Source: Methylococcales bacterium
GTDB taxonomy: Bacteria; Pseudomonadota; Gammaproteobacteria; Methylococcales; Methylomonadaceae
Length of the DNA: 57,759 nucleotides
Direction of reading: 5' to 3'
Assembly (NCBI GenBank): GCA_026399075.1
Contig: JAPLRR010000089.1
Location: 77,149 to 134,907 of the forward strand
Each line of letters starts with the position of its first letter. The first letter of the stretch is position 1. Under the pieces are notes generated by a model, which was not told the origin of the DNA, made no database searches, and was given only the letters and a program-made list of their open reading frames with translations. Below are positions 26,778 to 36,078 of this stretch, in pieces. Made by a program: the position numbers and the translations under genes.

Positions 26778-27710
26778 ATGAAAAAATTAAGATGCGCGGT
26801 GATAGGCACTGGCTATTTAGGTAAATTCCATGCTGAAAAATATGCAGCGCTACCCGATTGTGAATTGGTCGCGGTGGTTGACATTAACGCCGATGCCGCC
26901 AAAGCCGTTGCTGATAAGCTGGGGGCTAGGGCGTTGACCGATTACCAGGCGCTGCTGGGCGAAGTCGATGCGGTCAGTATTGTCGTGCCCACCACCTTGC
27001 ATCATCAAGTTGCCAAAGATTTCCTGTCAGCAGGTGTGCATGTGCTGGTTGAAAAGCCCATTACCGTGACGGTTGCCGAAGCCGATGAGCTGATCGCCAT
27101 TGCCAAAGCCCAACAGCTTATTTTGCAGGTCGGGCATTTGGAGCGCTTTAACCCCGCCGTGCTGGGCTTGGACAAAGACGAAAAGCCGCTGTTTATTGAA
27201 TCCCACCGCTTGTCACCGTTTAACCCTAGGGCTAATGATGTCAGTGTGGTCTTGGATTTGATGATACACGACATCGACATTATTTTGGCGTTGGTTGATT
27301 CCGAAGTGGAACGCATCGATGCCAGCGGCACGGCAGTGTTGACCTCGGGCACAGACATCGCCAATGCCCGTTTGTTGTTTAAAAATGGTTGTGTGGCGAA
27401 TGTGACCGCCAGCCGGATTAGCATGAAAATGGAGCGCAAAATGCGGCTGTTCAGGCCCAGCTCGTATATTTCCGTGGATTTTCAAAATCGGGTGTTGACC
27501 AAATACCGCACCGGCAGCAAAGAAATGTTCCCCGGCATCCCAGAAATTTTAACCGAAGAGTCAGTTTTTGAAGGCGGCGATGCTTTGCTGGCGGAAATTG
27601 AACATTTTATCAACTGCATCCAAACTGGCACCAATCCTTTGGTTTCTGGGGAAGCAGGCAGGCGGGCCTTGGCAACCGCAATACAAATCACCGAGTTATT
27701 GGGCGAATAA
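26778..27710 (+). CDS. gnnA: Gfo/Idh/MocA-type oxidoreductase, probable UDP-GlcNAc 3-dehydrogenase
   Basis: 310 residues with an N-terminal Rossmann fold (AVIGTGYLGKFHAEKY), the EKP motif of the family (HVLVEKPIT) with its catalytic Lys, and the later VLDLMIHDIDI with the expected His. GnnA oxidises the 3-OH of UDP-GlcNAc to a ketone, which GnnB then aminates. The identification rests on context: a DegT-type aminotransferase and lpxB follow, as in Acidithiobacillus where gnnAB lies between lpxA and lpxB. ATG 26778 gives the family-like start MKKLRCAVIG; the open frame extends upstream to 26733 without support. Other sugar-nucleotide dehydrogenases of this family remain possible. Confidence 0.8.
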   Translation: MKKLRCAVIGTGYLGKFHAEKYAALPDCELVAVVDINADAAKAVADKLGARALTDYQALLGEVDAVSIVVPTTLHHQVAKDFLSAGVHVLVEKPITVTVAEADELIAIAKAQQLILQVGHLERFNPAVLGLDKDEKPLFIESHRLSPFNPRANDVSVVLDLMIHDIDIILALVDSEVERIDASGTAVLTSGTDIANARLLFKNGCVANVTASRISMKMERKMRLFRPSSYISVDFQNRVLTKYRTGSKEMFPGIPEILTEESVFEGGDALLAEIEHFINCIQTGTNPLVSGEAGRRALATAIQITELLGE

Positions 27711-27796
27711 AAATGGCTATTTTGCAGCCCCACTCCGCCCGTTCCCACCCTTTTGCGCCCATCCATAGCGCCCAAACCTAACAGCAGGCAATAATA

Positions 27797-28894
27797 ATGA
27801 TACCCATGGTAAACCTTAAGGCCCAATACGCCGAAATCAAAGCCGAAGTGGAACACGGATTGGCGGAAACCATAGATAACTGTTCGTTTATCTTAGGCCC
27901 GAATGTACAGGCGTTTGAACGTGAAACTGCCGACTATTTGGGCGTTAAACACGCCATCGGCGTGGCTTCTGGCACTGATGCGCTGCATTTGGCCCTGATT
28001 GCCGAAGGTATAGGCGCTGGCGATGAGGTGATCACCACGGCGTTTACTTTTATTGCCACCGCCGAAGCCATCAAATATGTCGGTGCAATCCCAGTGTTTG
28101 TGGATATTGACCCCAGAACCTTTAATATTTCCCCTGAAGCCATAGAACGCGCCATCACGCCTAAGACCAAAGCCATCATGCCGGTGCATTTGTTTGGCCA
28201 ACCGGCGGATATGGCAGAAATTATGCAGTTGTGCGCGCAATACCAACTTAAGTTGATTGAAGATTGCTGCCAGTCTTTTGGTGCGTCCATCAATGGCAAA
28301 CAAACAGGTTCATTGGGTGATGCGGCGGGTTATAGCTTTTTTCCCAGCAAAAATTTAGGTGCTTTTGGCGATGGCGGTTTGGTGGTCACCAACAACGATG
28401 CGACGGCGGCAAAAGTCAAACAATTGCGTAACCACGGTTCTGATGTACGGTATTACCATGATGTGATCGGCTATAACAGCCGTTTGGATGAAATGCAGGC
28501 GGTAATTTTACGCGCTAAGTTAAAGCGCATAGACCAATACAACCAAGCCCGCCGCCGCGTGGCGCATTTGTATTCGGAACTGATGGCTGATTTGCCGCTA
28601 GTCACCCCTTACGAAGATGGGCTGGGCGAGCATGTTTACCATCAATACACTTTATTGTCAGACCGCCGTGACGACATTATGAAAGCCTTGCAAGAACGGC
28701 AAATTGCCTGCGCGGTTTATTATCCCGTGCCTTTGCACCAGCAAAATGTGTTTAAGGAAGAATGCGCGGGCTTGTCTTTACCTGTCACCGAATCAGTGGC
28801 CGCCACATGTTTTTCATTGCCGATATGCCCGTTTTTGGAAGCCGCATCGATACGCGAGATCGTGGCGGTGATTCGTGGGGTGTTGCTTGCTTAG
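27797..28894 (+). CDS. gnnB: DegT/DnrJ/EryC1 aminotransferase, probable UDP-3-keto-GlcNAc aminotransferase
   Basis: 365 residues. A PLP-dependent sugar aminotransferase: SGTDALHLAL near residue 55, EDCCQSFGA with the PLP-pairing Asp, and SFFPSKNLGAFGDGG with the Schiff-base Lys. The C-terminal VYHQYTLLSDRRD and AVYYPVPLHQQ are family marks. With GnnA it would make UDP-GlcNAc3N, so that LpxA can attach an amide-linked acyl chain at position 3. It follows gnnA by 86 bp and precedes lpxB by about 200 bp. The alternative is another 3- or 4-aminosugar pathway for surface glycans. Confidence 0.82.
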   Translation: MIPMVNLKAQYAEIKAEVEHGLAETIDNCSFILGPNVQAFERETADYLGVKHAIGVASGTDALHLALIAEGIGAGDEVITTAFTFIATAEAIKYVGAIPVFVDIDPRTFNISPEAIERAITPKTKAIMPVHLFGQPADMAEIMQLCAQYQLKLIEDCCQSFGASINGKQTGSLGDAAGYSFFPSKNLGAFGDGGLVVTNNDATAAKVKQLRNHGSDVRYYHDVIGYNSRLDEMQAVILRAKLKRIDQYNQARRRVAHLYSELMADLPLVTPYEDGLGEHVYHQYTLLSDRRDDIMKALQERQIACAVYYPVPLHQQNVFKEECAGLSLPVTESVAATCFSLPICPFLEAASIREIVAVIRGVLLA

Positions 28895-28949
28895 CGTGAC
28901 TCAGGGCCTCCATTAAACCCAGAAATTAACGTATTATTCCAGCTTGATT

Positions 28950-28981
28950 CCCCTCACCCAACCCTCTCCCGCTGGAGAGGG
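28950..28981 (-). repeat. Dispersed palindromic repeat, family 3, copy 1
   Basis: CCCCTCACCCAACCCTCTCCC followed by GGAGAGGG: the reverse-orientation form of the elements at 36614-36647 and 42014-42047. The CTCTCC/GGAGAG arms can form a hairpin. It lies between gnnB and lpxB. Confidence 0.75.
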
Positions 28982-29093
28982 CTTGTTGGCAAGACTTTTG
29001 GGTAGTTAGGCCCGTTGTCGCCACCAGCTGGCTGGATTCAGCTTTAGGTAAGCGTTTATAACTCATAGCCGTCAGGCACAAGGTAAGCCACCA

Positions 29094-30254
29094 ATGTCCA
29101 TTCCGCGCCCCCCAACTGTCCTGTTTAGTGCAGGCGAATCTTCCGGCGACCAACATGCCGCCAATTTGTTTTTGGCTTTAAAGGAACGCCAGCCGGACAT
29201 TGAAGGCATCGGCATGGGCGGGGCAAAAATGTTGCAGGCTGGGGTGGACATCCGCTATGACTCCGGCCAAATTGGTGTGATTGGCGTGGTTGAGGTTATC
29301 AAACATTATGGGGAAATCCGTAGGGCTTTGGCTTTCATGAAACGGCTGTTAATGGCCGAACGCCCGGATTTGTTGGTGTGTGTTGACTATAAGGAATTTA
29401 ATTTAAAGCTGGCGCGTTTTGCCAAACAACAAGGCATAAAAGTGTTGTTTTACGTTAGCCCGCAAGTTTGGGCGTGGCGGGCAGGGCGGGTAAAAACCTA
29501 TGGCCAGGCGATAGATATGATGGCGGTAATTTTTCCGTTTGAAACCGCCTACTATGAGGCCGAGCAAGTGCCTGTGCGCTATGTGGGGCATCCTTCGGTT
29601 GATAAAGTCCATCCCCATTATACGAAACTGGCGGCCAGGGAGCATTTTGGCTTGGCTGCCGATAAACCCGTGGTCGGTTTGTTGCCCGGCAGCCGCCGCA
29701 ATGAAATCAAACGTTTATTGCCTGTCATGCTGGCCGCCGCTGCCATTTTGCAGGCGGATATGCCGGACATCCAGTTGGTTTTGCCGCAAGCCGATTCCAT
29801 CAGTGATGATTTATTGGCAGGCTATCTAAGCCAGTCGCCAGTGAAAATAACGGTTATAAAAAACCAGCCTTATGATGTCATCCAAAGTTGTGATGCAGTG
29901 ATGACCAGCTCAGGCACTGTCACCCTTGAAGTCGCTTTGTTGCTGGTGCCTATGGTGATTACCTATAAACTGGCGGCGTTTACGTATTTTTTGGGTAAAA
30001 GATTGGTTAAAACCCCGTTTATCGGCTTGCCCAATATTGTTTTGGGCAAACGCATCATAAAAGAGCTTATCCAAGATGAGGCGACGGGCGATAGTTTGGC
30101 CGCAGAAATTAAGAAAATTTTGACCGACCGCGCTTATGCAGACCGGATGCGCAACGACTTAACCTTGGTCAAAACGCAGTTAGGGCAGGGCGGCGGCTCT
30201 AATAATATGGCGCAATTGGTTTTGGAGATGTTGGGGTTGGCTAGGCCGGGATAA
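29094..30254 (+). CDS. lpxB: Lipid-A-disaccharide synthase
   Basis: 386 residues, the normal length. LpxB joins UDP-2,3-diacyl-glucosamine and lipid X to form the tetra-acyl disaccharide of lipid A at the inner face of the cytoplasmic membrane. Conserved parts: FSAGESSGDQHAA at the start, GIGGxxM-like GIGMGGAKM, YVSPQVWAWRAGR, GHPSVD, LLPGSRRNEIKRLLP, and the C-terminal SSGTVTLEVALL. It is a GT-B (family GT19) enzyme. The gnnAB genes upstream suggest that its substrates here carry N-linked acyl chains. Confidence 0.95.
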   Translation: MSIPRPPTVLFSAGESSGDQHAANLFLALKERQPDIEGIGMGGAKMLQAGVDIRYDSGQIGVIGVVEVIKHYGEIRRALAFMKRLLMAERPDLLVCVDYKEFNLKLARFAKQQGIKVLFYVSPQVWAWRAGRVKTYGQAIDMMAVIFPFETAYYEAEQVPVRYVGHPSVDKVHPHYTKLAAREHFGLAADKPVVGLLPGSRRNEIKRLLPVMLAAAAILQADMPDIQLVLPQADSISDDLLAGYLSQSPVKITVIKNQPYDVIQSCDAVMTSSGTVTLEVALLLVPMVITYKLAAFTYFLGKRLVKTPFIGLPNIVLGKRIIKELIQDEATGDSLAAEIKKILTDRAYADRMRNDLTLVKTQLGQGGGSNNMAQLVLEMLGLARPG

Positions 30255-30278
30255 AGCAGTCCAAGCGTGCGGGATGAT

Positions 30279-30309
30279 GTTTCCGGCAGGGTTGTGCCAA
30301 GCCGGAAAC
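30279..30309. terminator. Bidirectional hairpin between lpxB and the secreted-protein gene
   Basis: GTTTCCGGC at 30279-30287 pairs perfectly with GCCGGAAAC at 30301-30309. It lies between two converging genes and may end both transcripts. Confidence 0.6.
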
Positions 30310-30322
30310 CGTTGCTAATGTT

Positions 30323-31093
30323 TTAAATGTTACAAGCTGTTGGGGCCAATTTCGCTTTGATGGTCATATTGGTTAAATCATAAGGCCCGCCTTTAGCGCC
30401 GTCTTCGTCAGCGACGGTTTCTTTAAGCGTACAGCTAATTTGTAAGCCAACGTTAATATCTACGCCCGCTACACTCAACACGGCATTATCCGTCGTGGTA
30501 CCCGGGCCATTGTCTAGGCAAAGGCTGGTGTACATTTTTTGGCCATTGCCGTCATTGTCCGATTTTCCGGTAACGGTAATGGTTGCGCCTTTATTTTTGA
30601 CGCGGCTTATTTTGAACGTGGTGTCTGTGACCAGTTTAGTTTTTACACATTCTTCATCAGCATCGTATTTGGTACAGACTTCATGAGTTTGCAACCAAGT
30701 GCCCTCAACGGTGCTGGCAGTGAGTTTCTTTTTGCTGGCAGCGCTGAGTGCGTCGGCAAAAGAAAATTCACCGATAGTAATGCCTATCAAGGAGTCGGCA
30801 TCAATGTCGGTAAACAAGCTTTCATTGTTGGTAAAAGTGGATTCGGTCAGTTTAATGGTTGCCGAGTAAGCACCCGTGGTGTTTTGGTAGCATTCTTGAT
30901 AGGTTTCACCCGTGTCAGGGTCTTTTTGTACCGGCCCGCATTTGATTTCATCTTTTTGGGTTTCGGTTAAGGCGACCGTATCGGCGGCATAGGCCACGTT
31001 GAACGTGGCTAGGCAAGCCCCTAAGGCCAGAGTTTGCATGGCGCGGATGGGCAAGCATTTGAATATTGTATGGCGTAAGGCTGATGGCTTCAT
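30323..31093 (-). CDS. Exported protein of unknown function
   Basis: 256 residues. An N-terminal basic stretch and a hydrophobic segment ending LATFNVAYA before ADTV make a Sec signal peptide with cleavage near residue 36. The mature part is beta-rich, with four or more Cys residues in spaced pairs (KCGP, ECYQ, VCTKYDADEECVK, LCLDN, SCTL, ACNI) that could form disulphides in the periplasm or outside. I recognise no family. The gene is isolated: it converges on lpxB and diverges from nifJ. A lineage-specific envelope protein is the best description. Confidence 0.75.
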   Translation of the reverse strand: MKPSALRHTIFKCLPIRAMQTLALGACLATFNVAYAADTVALTETQKDEIKCGPVQKDPDTGETYQECYQNTTGAYSATIKLTESTFTNNESLFTDIDADSLIGITIGEFSFADALSAASKKKLTASTVEGTWLQTHEVCTKYDADEECVKTKLVTDTTFKISRVKNKGATITVTGKSDNDGNGQKMYTSLCLDNGPGTTTDNAVLSVAGVDINVGLQISCTLKETVADEDGAKGGPYDLTNMTIKAKLAPTACNI

Positions 31094-31365
31094 AGTAGTA
31101 TCCTCAAGTGTGTTTGCTGACGAATGGGCTTGGCGCTAGACGGTAAAACCATTGGAGCTTTAAGTCAAGTATAATTCTTAATTTTTGTAGTGGTTAGGTG
31201 GCTAAATTTTATTATGGCTAATCGTTGCGGTTTTCCATGGATTTTACCCCACTTATTCCCCATAAAAAAAAGGGTGATGTTTGCCGCAAAGATTAAGCGT
31301 AAAATGCAGCTTATCTGTCCCGTTTGTGGAGAGTCCCCTTCTTTTATTCATCACAAGGCTGTTCT

Positions 31366-34300
31366 ATGCAAAACCAGCACACATTGACTATCGATGGAAA
31401 CCAAGCCGCCGCCACGGTGGCGTATAAACTAAATGAAGTTATCGCCATTTACCCCATAACGCCGTCATCGAATATGGGTGAATGGGCGGACGAATGGTCG
31501 TCACGCAAACAGCCCAACTTATGGGGCACGGTGCCGCAAGTCACCGAAATGCAAAGCGAGGCGGGGGCCGCAGGTGCCATCCATGGCGCTTTGCAGGCTG
31601 GGGCGATGGCGACCACATTCACCGCGTCGCAAGGCTTGTTGTTGATGCTGCCCAATATGTACAAAATTGCTGGCGAATTGACCCCAACCGTGTTCCATAT
31701 CGCCGCCCGCTCTTTGGCTTGCCAAGGCTTGTCCATTTTTGGCGACCATAGCGATGTGATGTCGGCGCGGATGACGGGCTTTGCGATGTTATGTTCCAAC
31801 TCACCGCAGGAAGTCATGGATTTTGCGCTGATTGCCCATGCCGTAGCCTTAGAGGGACGGATTCCCTTGATGCACTTTTTTGACGGTTTTAGGACGTCGC
31901 ATGAAGTGGCTAAGATCAAAACCCTTGATGATGCCGTGTTGCGGGCGATGATTAACGAAGAGTGGGTTAGCGCCCACCGTAGCCGTGCCTTAACACCAGA
32001 CCAGCCAGTTTTGCGCGGTACGGCGCAAAATCCCGATGTATATTTTCAGGCGCGGGAATCCGTCAACAACTTTTATCAAGCATTGCCGGCCATTGTCCAA
32101 AATGCGATGGACAAATTTGCCACGCTGACAGGCCGCGCATATCGTTTGTTTGAGTATGTGGGTTCAGAACAGGCTGATCGGGTCATTGTGATGATGGGGT
32201 CGGGGGCCGAAGCAGTTGCAGAGACTTTGGATTATCTTAATCGCCAAGGTGAGGCGGTGGGGTTACTTAAAGTGCGTTTGTACCGGCCTTTTGATGCCGC
32301 TAGCCTGTTGGCGGCGTTGCCTGCCAGTTGCCAAAAAATTGCCGTGCTGGATCGCACCAAAGAACCGGGTGCAGACGGTGAGCCTTTATATAAAGATGTG
32401 CTAACCGCATTGGCGCAAGATTATATCAGTGGCACGTCAAAATTTGCGGTCTTGCCCAAGGTGGTTGGTGGCCGTTATGGATTGTCTTCCAAAGAATTTA
32501 CGCCGGGTATGATTAAGGCTGTGTTTGATGGTTTAAAACTGCCGCTACCCAAGAACCAATTCACTATCGGCATCCATGATGATGTCAGCCACACCAGTTT
32601 GGAGTGGGATGCCAATTACCGCACTGATGCCTTGGCGGATACTTTCCAAGCCATGTTTTACGGCTTGGGCAGTGATGGCACGGTTAGCGCCAATAAAAAC
32701 ACCATCAAGATTATCGGTGAAGCGACGGAGTTATATGCCCAGGGTTATTTTGTTTATGATTCAAAAAAATCGGGGGCGATTACAGTGTCCCATTTGCGTT
32801 TTGGCCCTAATCCCATACGTTCTTCGTATTTGATCGGGGAAAACGACGCCAATTTTATTGGTTGCCACCAAACGATATTTCTGGAACGCTACGATATGCT
32901 CGCCAATGCCGCAGAAAATGCGGTGTTTTTATTGAACACACCCGAATCGCCAGAGCAAGTGTGGGCATCGTTGCCAGCTACGATGCAGCGGCAGATGATA
33001 GCCAAAAAAATCCGCTTTTATGTCATTGATGGCTATGCGGTCGCGGAAAAAAGCGGCATGGGCAAGCGTATCAACACTATCATGCAAACCTGTTTTTTCG
33101 CCATTTCTGGGGTGTTGCAGCAAGATGTGGCGATTACTGCGATTAAACATGCGGTTGAAAAAACCTATGGCAAAAAAGGCCAGCGCATTGTTGAGCTTAA
33201 TTTTAAGGCCATTGATGAAACCTTGGCAGGCTTGCATGTGGTCACTGTACCTACAGCAGTCAGCAGTGTTTTTGACATCAAATCGACCATTTCTGATGTG
33301 GCCCCGGATTTTGTCAAACGGGTTACGGGTGAAATCATTGCCGGTAGGGGCGATGCCTTGCCCGTTAGTGCCATGCCGATAGACGGGACTTTTCCGACTG
33401 GTACGGCGGCGTTTGAAAAACGCAACTTGGCCTTGGAAATCCCCGTTTGGGAAACTGATTTATGCACCCAATGCGGTAAATGCGTGATGGTGTGTCCGCA
33501 TACGGCCATCCGCAGCAAAATTTACCCAGTAGAAACAGTGGCCGATAGCCCGGAAACATTCAAACATGCGCCTATGCTGGGCAAAGATTTTCCAGAAGGT
33601 TTGGCGATCAGTTATCAGGTAGCGCCGGAAGATTGCACGGGTTGTAGTTTGTGTGTGGACATCTGTCCTATCCGCGACAAATCAAATGCCAGCCGCAAAG
33701 CCTTGAACATGCTGCCGCAACCACCGCTACGCGAAACTGAGCGCAGCAATTGGGATTACTTTTTAAGCTTGCCGGAATACGATAGGCGGCAAATAAAGCT
33801 TAACACCATAAAAGGCGCGATGGTCTTGCAGCCTTTGTTTGAGTTTTCCGGAGCGTGTGTGGGCTGTGGCGAAACTCCTTACATCAAATTGGCCACCCAA
33901 TTATTTGGTGACCGTATGGTGGTAGCCAATGCCACGGGTTGTTCATCGATTTATGGCGGTAATTTGCCAACCACGCCGTGGACTAAAAATGCCGATGGCA
34001 AAGGCCCGGCATGGAGCAATTCCTTGTTTGAGGATAACGCCGAATTTGGCTTGGGGATGCGCATTGCTTTAGATCGGCAAAACGCCTATGCCCAAGAGTT
34101 GGTGGGGGCCTTGCGCGGGTCTTTGGGCGATGAATTGGTGGATGGCATTTTAACGGTAGACCAGTCTGATGAGGCAGGCATCTACGAACAGCGTGAGCGC
34201 GTTGCCAGCCTTAAGCAAAAACTACAGGCCCTGCCCGAACAGTTTGCACAACCTTTGTTGCAGTTGGCGGACAGCTTATGCAAAAAAAGCGTTTGGATTA

Positions 34301-35004
34301 TCGGCGGTGACGGTTGGGCTTACGATATTGGTTTTGGCGGCGTAGACCATGTTTTGGCCAGTGGCCGCAATGTCAATATCTTGGTGCTGGACACTGAAGT
34401 GTATTCCAATACTGGCGGACAAACCTCAAAATCCACACCCTTAGGCGCGGTCGCCAAATTTTCGGCGGGCGGCAAGGCCACCGCGAAAAAAGACTTGGCC
34501 TTGTTGGCGATGGATTACAGCAATGTGTATGTGGCGCATGTGGCGTATGCGGGTAAAGATGTGCAAACCCTGAATGCGTTTTTGGAAGCAGAAGCCCACG
34601 ACGGCCCATCGATTATTATTGCTTATGCGCCGTGTATCGCACATGGTGTGGATTTGTCCAATAATCATAGGCAACAAAATCTGGCGGTTAAAAGTGGCCA
34701 TTGGCCGTTGTTCCGGTTTGACCCTAGCAAGGCCAGAGCGGGCAAAAATCCGATGAAGTTGGATTCAGCCGAACCGTCCATCCCTTACCGCGATTTTGTC
34801 AAAACCGAAACCCGTTTCAGTATGTTGTGGCAAACCCATCCCGATGCGGCGGAAGCCTTTTTGGAACAAGCCCAACAAGATGTCAGGAACCGCTACCGCT
34901 ACTATAAACAATTGTCTGAATTGGAATGGACTGAGGCGACCTCGGTTTCAGCCGTTAAAGCACAATTAAAAAATGACCCTGCTAAGGAGAACGATCATGG
35001 TTGA
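31366..35004 (+). CDS. nifJ: Pyruvate:ferredoxin (flavodoxin) oxidoreductase
   Basis: 1212 residues, the length of single-chain NifJ/PFOR. It oxidises pyruvate with CoA to acetyl-CoA and CO2, reducing ferredoxin or flavodoxin. Domains in order: the pyrimidine-binding N-terminus (YPITPSSNMGEWADEW), gamma domain, a 2[4Fe-4S] ferredoxin insert with CTQCGKCVMVCP from Cys700 and CTGCSLCVDICP about 55 residues later, and the C-terminal TPP domain (GCGETPYIKL, GDGWAYDIGFGG, TEVYSNTGGQTS). ATG 31366 is preferred over the frame start at 31324 because AAGG lies seven bases before it. It overlaps the next gene by 8 bp. The 31094-31365 gap upstream has no gene and should hold its promoter. Confidence 0.97.
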   Translation: MQNQHTLTIDGNQAAATVAYKLNEVIAIYPITPSSNMGEWADEWSSRKQPNLWGTVPQVTEMQSEAGAAGAIHGALQAGAMATTFTASQGLLLMLPNMYKIAGELTPTVFHIAARSLACQGLSIFGDHSDVMSARMTGFAMLCSNSPQEVMDFALIAHAVALEGRIPLMHFFDGFRTSHEVAKIKTLDDAVLRAMINEEWVSAHRSRALTPDQPVLRGTAQNPDVYFQARESVNNFYQALPAIVQNAMDKFATLTGRAYRLFEYVGSEQADRVIVMMGSGAEAVAETLDYLNRQGEAVGLLKVRLYRPFDAASLLAALPASCQKIAVLDRTKEPGADGEPLYKDVLTALAQDYISGTSKFAVLPKVVGGRYGLSSKEFTPGMIKAVFDGLKLPLPKNQFTIGIHDDVSHTSLEWDANYRTDALADTFQAMFYGLGSDGTVSANKNTIKIIGEATELYAQGYFVYDSKKSGAITVSHLRFGPNPIRSSYLIGENDANFIGCHQTIFLERYDMLANAAENAVFLLNTPESPEQVWASLPATMQRQMIAKKIRFYVIDGYAVAEKSGMGKRINTIMQTCFFAISGVLQQDVAITAIKHAVEKTYGKKGQRIVELNFKAIDETLAGLHVVTVPTAVSSVFDIKSTISDVAPDFVKRVTGEIIAGRGDALPVSAMPIDGTFPTGTAAFEKRNLALEIPVWETDLCTQCGKCVMVCPHTAIRSKIYPVETVADSPETFKHAPMLGKDFPEGLAISYQVAPEDCTGCSLCVDICPIRDKSNASRKALNMLPQPPLRETERSNWDYFLSLPEYDRRQIKLNTIKGAMVLQPLFEFSGACVGCGETPYIKLATQLFGDRMVVANATGCSSIYGGNLPTTPWTKNADGKGPAWSNSLFEDNAEFGLGMRIALDRQNAYAQELVGALRGSLGDELVDGILTVDQSDEAGIYEQRERVASLKQKLQALPEQFAQPLLQLADSLCKKSVWIIGGDGWAYDIGFGGVDHVLASGRNVNILVLDTEVYSNTGGQTSKSTPLGAVAKFSAGGKATAKKDLALLAMDYSNVYVAHVAYAGKDVQTLNAFLEAEAHDGPSIIIAYAPCIAHGVDLSNNHRQQNLAVKSGHWPLFRFDPSKARAGKNPMKLDSAEPSIPYRDFVKTETRFSMLWQTHPDAAEAFLEQAQQDVRNRYRYYKQLSELEWTEATSVSAVKAQLKNDPAKENDHG

Positions 35005-36010
35005 TTTATCGACAACTTACTTAGGCTTAAAATTGGCGAACCCCTTAGTGCCGTCAGCTTCGCCATTGACTAAAGATGTGGCGACTGCCAAACGCTTGGA
35101 AGATGCGGGCGCATCAGCCGTGGTGATGTATTCGCTGTTTGAGGAAAAAATTGAATCTGAAAGTTTACAGATGGAGCGGTTTTTTTATCAACAAGCCTTA
35201 GGCCACGGCGAGGCGGATTCTTTCCATCCCGTGCCGGATTTTATCCTGACGTATCAGGACCAGTATTTGGAGCATGTGCAAAAATTGAAATCGGCCTTGT
35301 CGATTCCGGTTATAGCCAGCTTAAATGGCACTTCATTAGGCGGCTGGGTGGAACACGGCAAGCAATTGCAACAAGCCGGCGCAGATGCCTTGGAACTTAA
35401 CATCTACCAGCTTGCCGCCAATGCTGACGAGTCCAGCGATGACGTGGAAAACCGTTATCTGGACATATTGAAGGAATTAAAAGCCCACGTTAGTTTGCCC
35501 ATCACAATGAAGCTGTCATCACAATTCAGTTCGCCCATCCATTTCGCCAAGCGGCTGGAGGTGGCTGGGGCAGATGGCATCGCTTTGTTCAACCGTTTTT
35601 ACCAGCCAGACATTGATTTGGAAACCTTGGAAGTGCTGCCCAAATTGGAGTTGTCCACTGCCTCGGAAGCTTTATTGCGTATCCGCTGGACAGCCTTGAT
35701 GTATGGCCGCACCCAGTTATCCTTGGCGGTCACAGGCGGATTCCACCAAACCCCTGATGTCCTGAAAGCCTTATTGGCTGGCGCTGATGTTGTGCATGTT
35801 TGCAGTGTACTGCTAAAGCAAGGGGTAGGGCATTTGGCAACAATGCTCTCAGAGTTGGGGCAATGGTTGGATGCGCATGAATACGAGTCGGTTAGCCAAT
35901 TAAAAGGCAGTGTCAGCCAACAACATGCGATAGACCCTAGCGCTTATGAACGCGCCAATTACGTTCAAGTATTGGACAATTATACTTGCCCGGCTGGGGT
36001 ATTACGGTAA
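34997..36010 (+). CDS. Dihydroorotate dehydrogenase-like flavoprotein linked to NifJ
   Basis: 337 residues with the TIM-barrel FMN fold of the PyrD family: LGLKLANPLVPSASPLT, IPVIASLNGTSLGGW, ALELNIYQL, LPITMKLSSQF and VTGGFHQTPDVLKALLAGADVVHVCS. The active-site base (Ser or Cys in classical PyrD) is not obvious at the ELNIYQL position, so activity on dihydroorotate is doubtful. Its ATG lies inside nifJ (8-bp overlap) with AAGGAGA upstream, so translation is coupled. Proteins of this type are often found next to nifJ and may exchange electrons with it or modify the reaction; the true function is unknown. Confidence 0.85.
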   Translation: MVDLSTTYLGLKLANPLVPSASPLTKDVATAKRLEDAGASAVVMYSLFEEKIESESLQMERFFYQQALGHGEADSFHPVPDFILTYQDQYLEHVQKLKSALSIPVIASLNGTSLGGWVEHGKQLQQAGADALELNIYQLAANADESSDDVENRYLDILKELKAHVSLPITMKLSSQFSSPIHFAKRLEVAGADGIALFNRFYQPDIDLETLEVLPKLELSTASEALLRIRWTALMYGRTQLSLAVTGGFHQTPDVLKALLAGADVVHVCSVLLKQGVGHLATMLSELGQWLDAHEYESVSQLKGSVSQQHAIDPSAYERANYVQVLDNYTCPAGVLR

Positions 36011-36078
36011 GTTGATGGGCAATGGGGGGATTTGTTTTTTAAAATCACCCCAAGTCCCCCACTTCCCTAGGAGTTACT

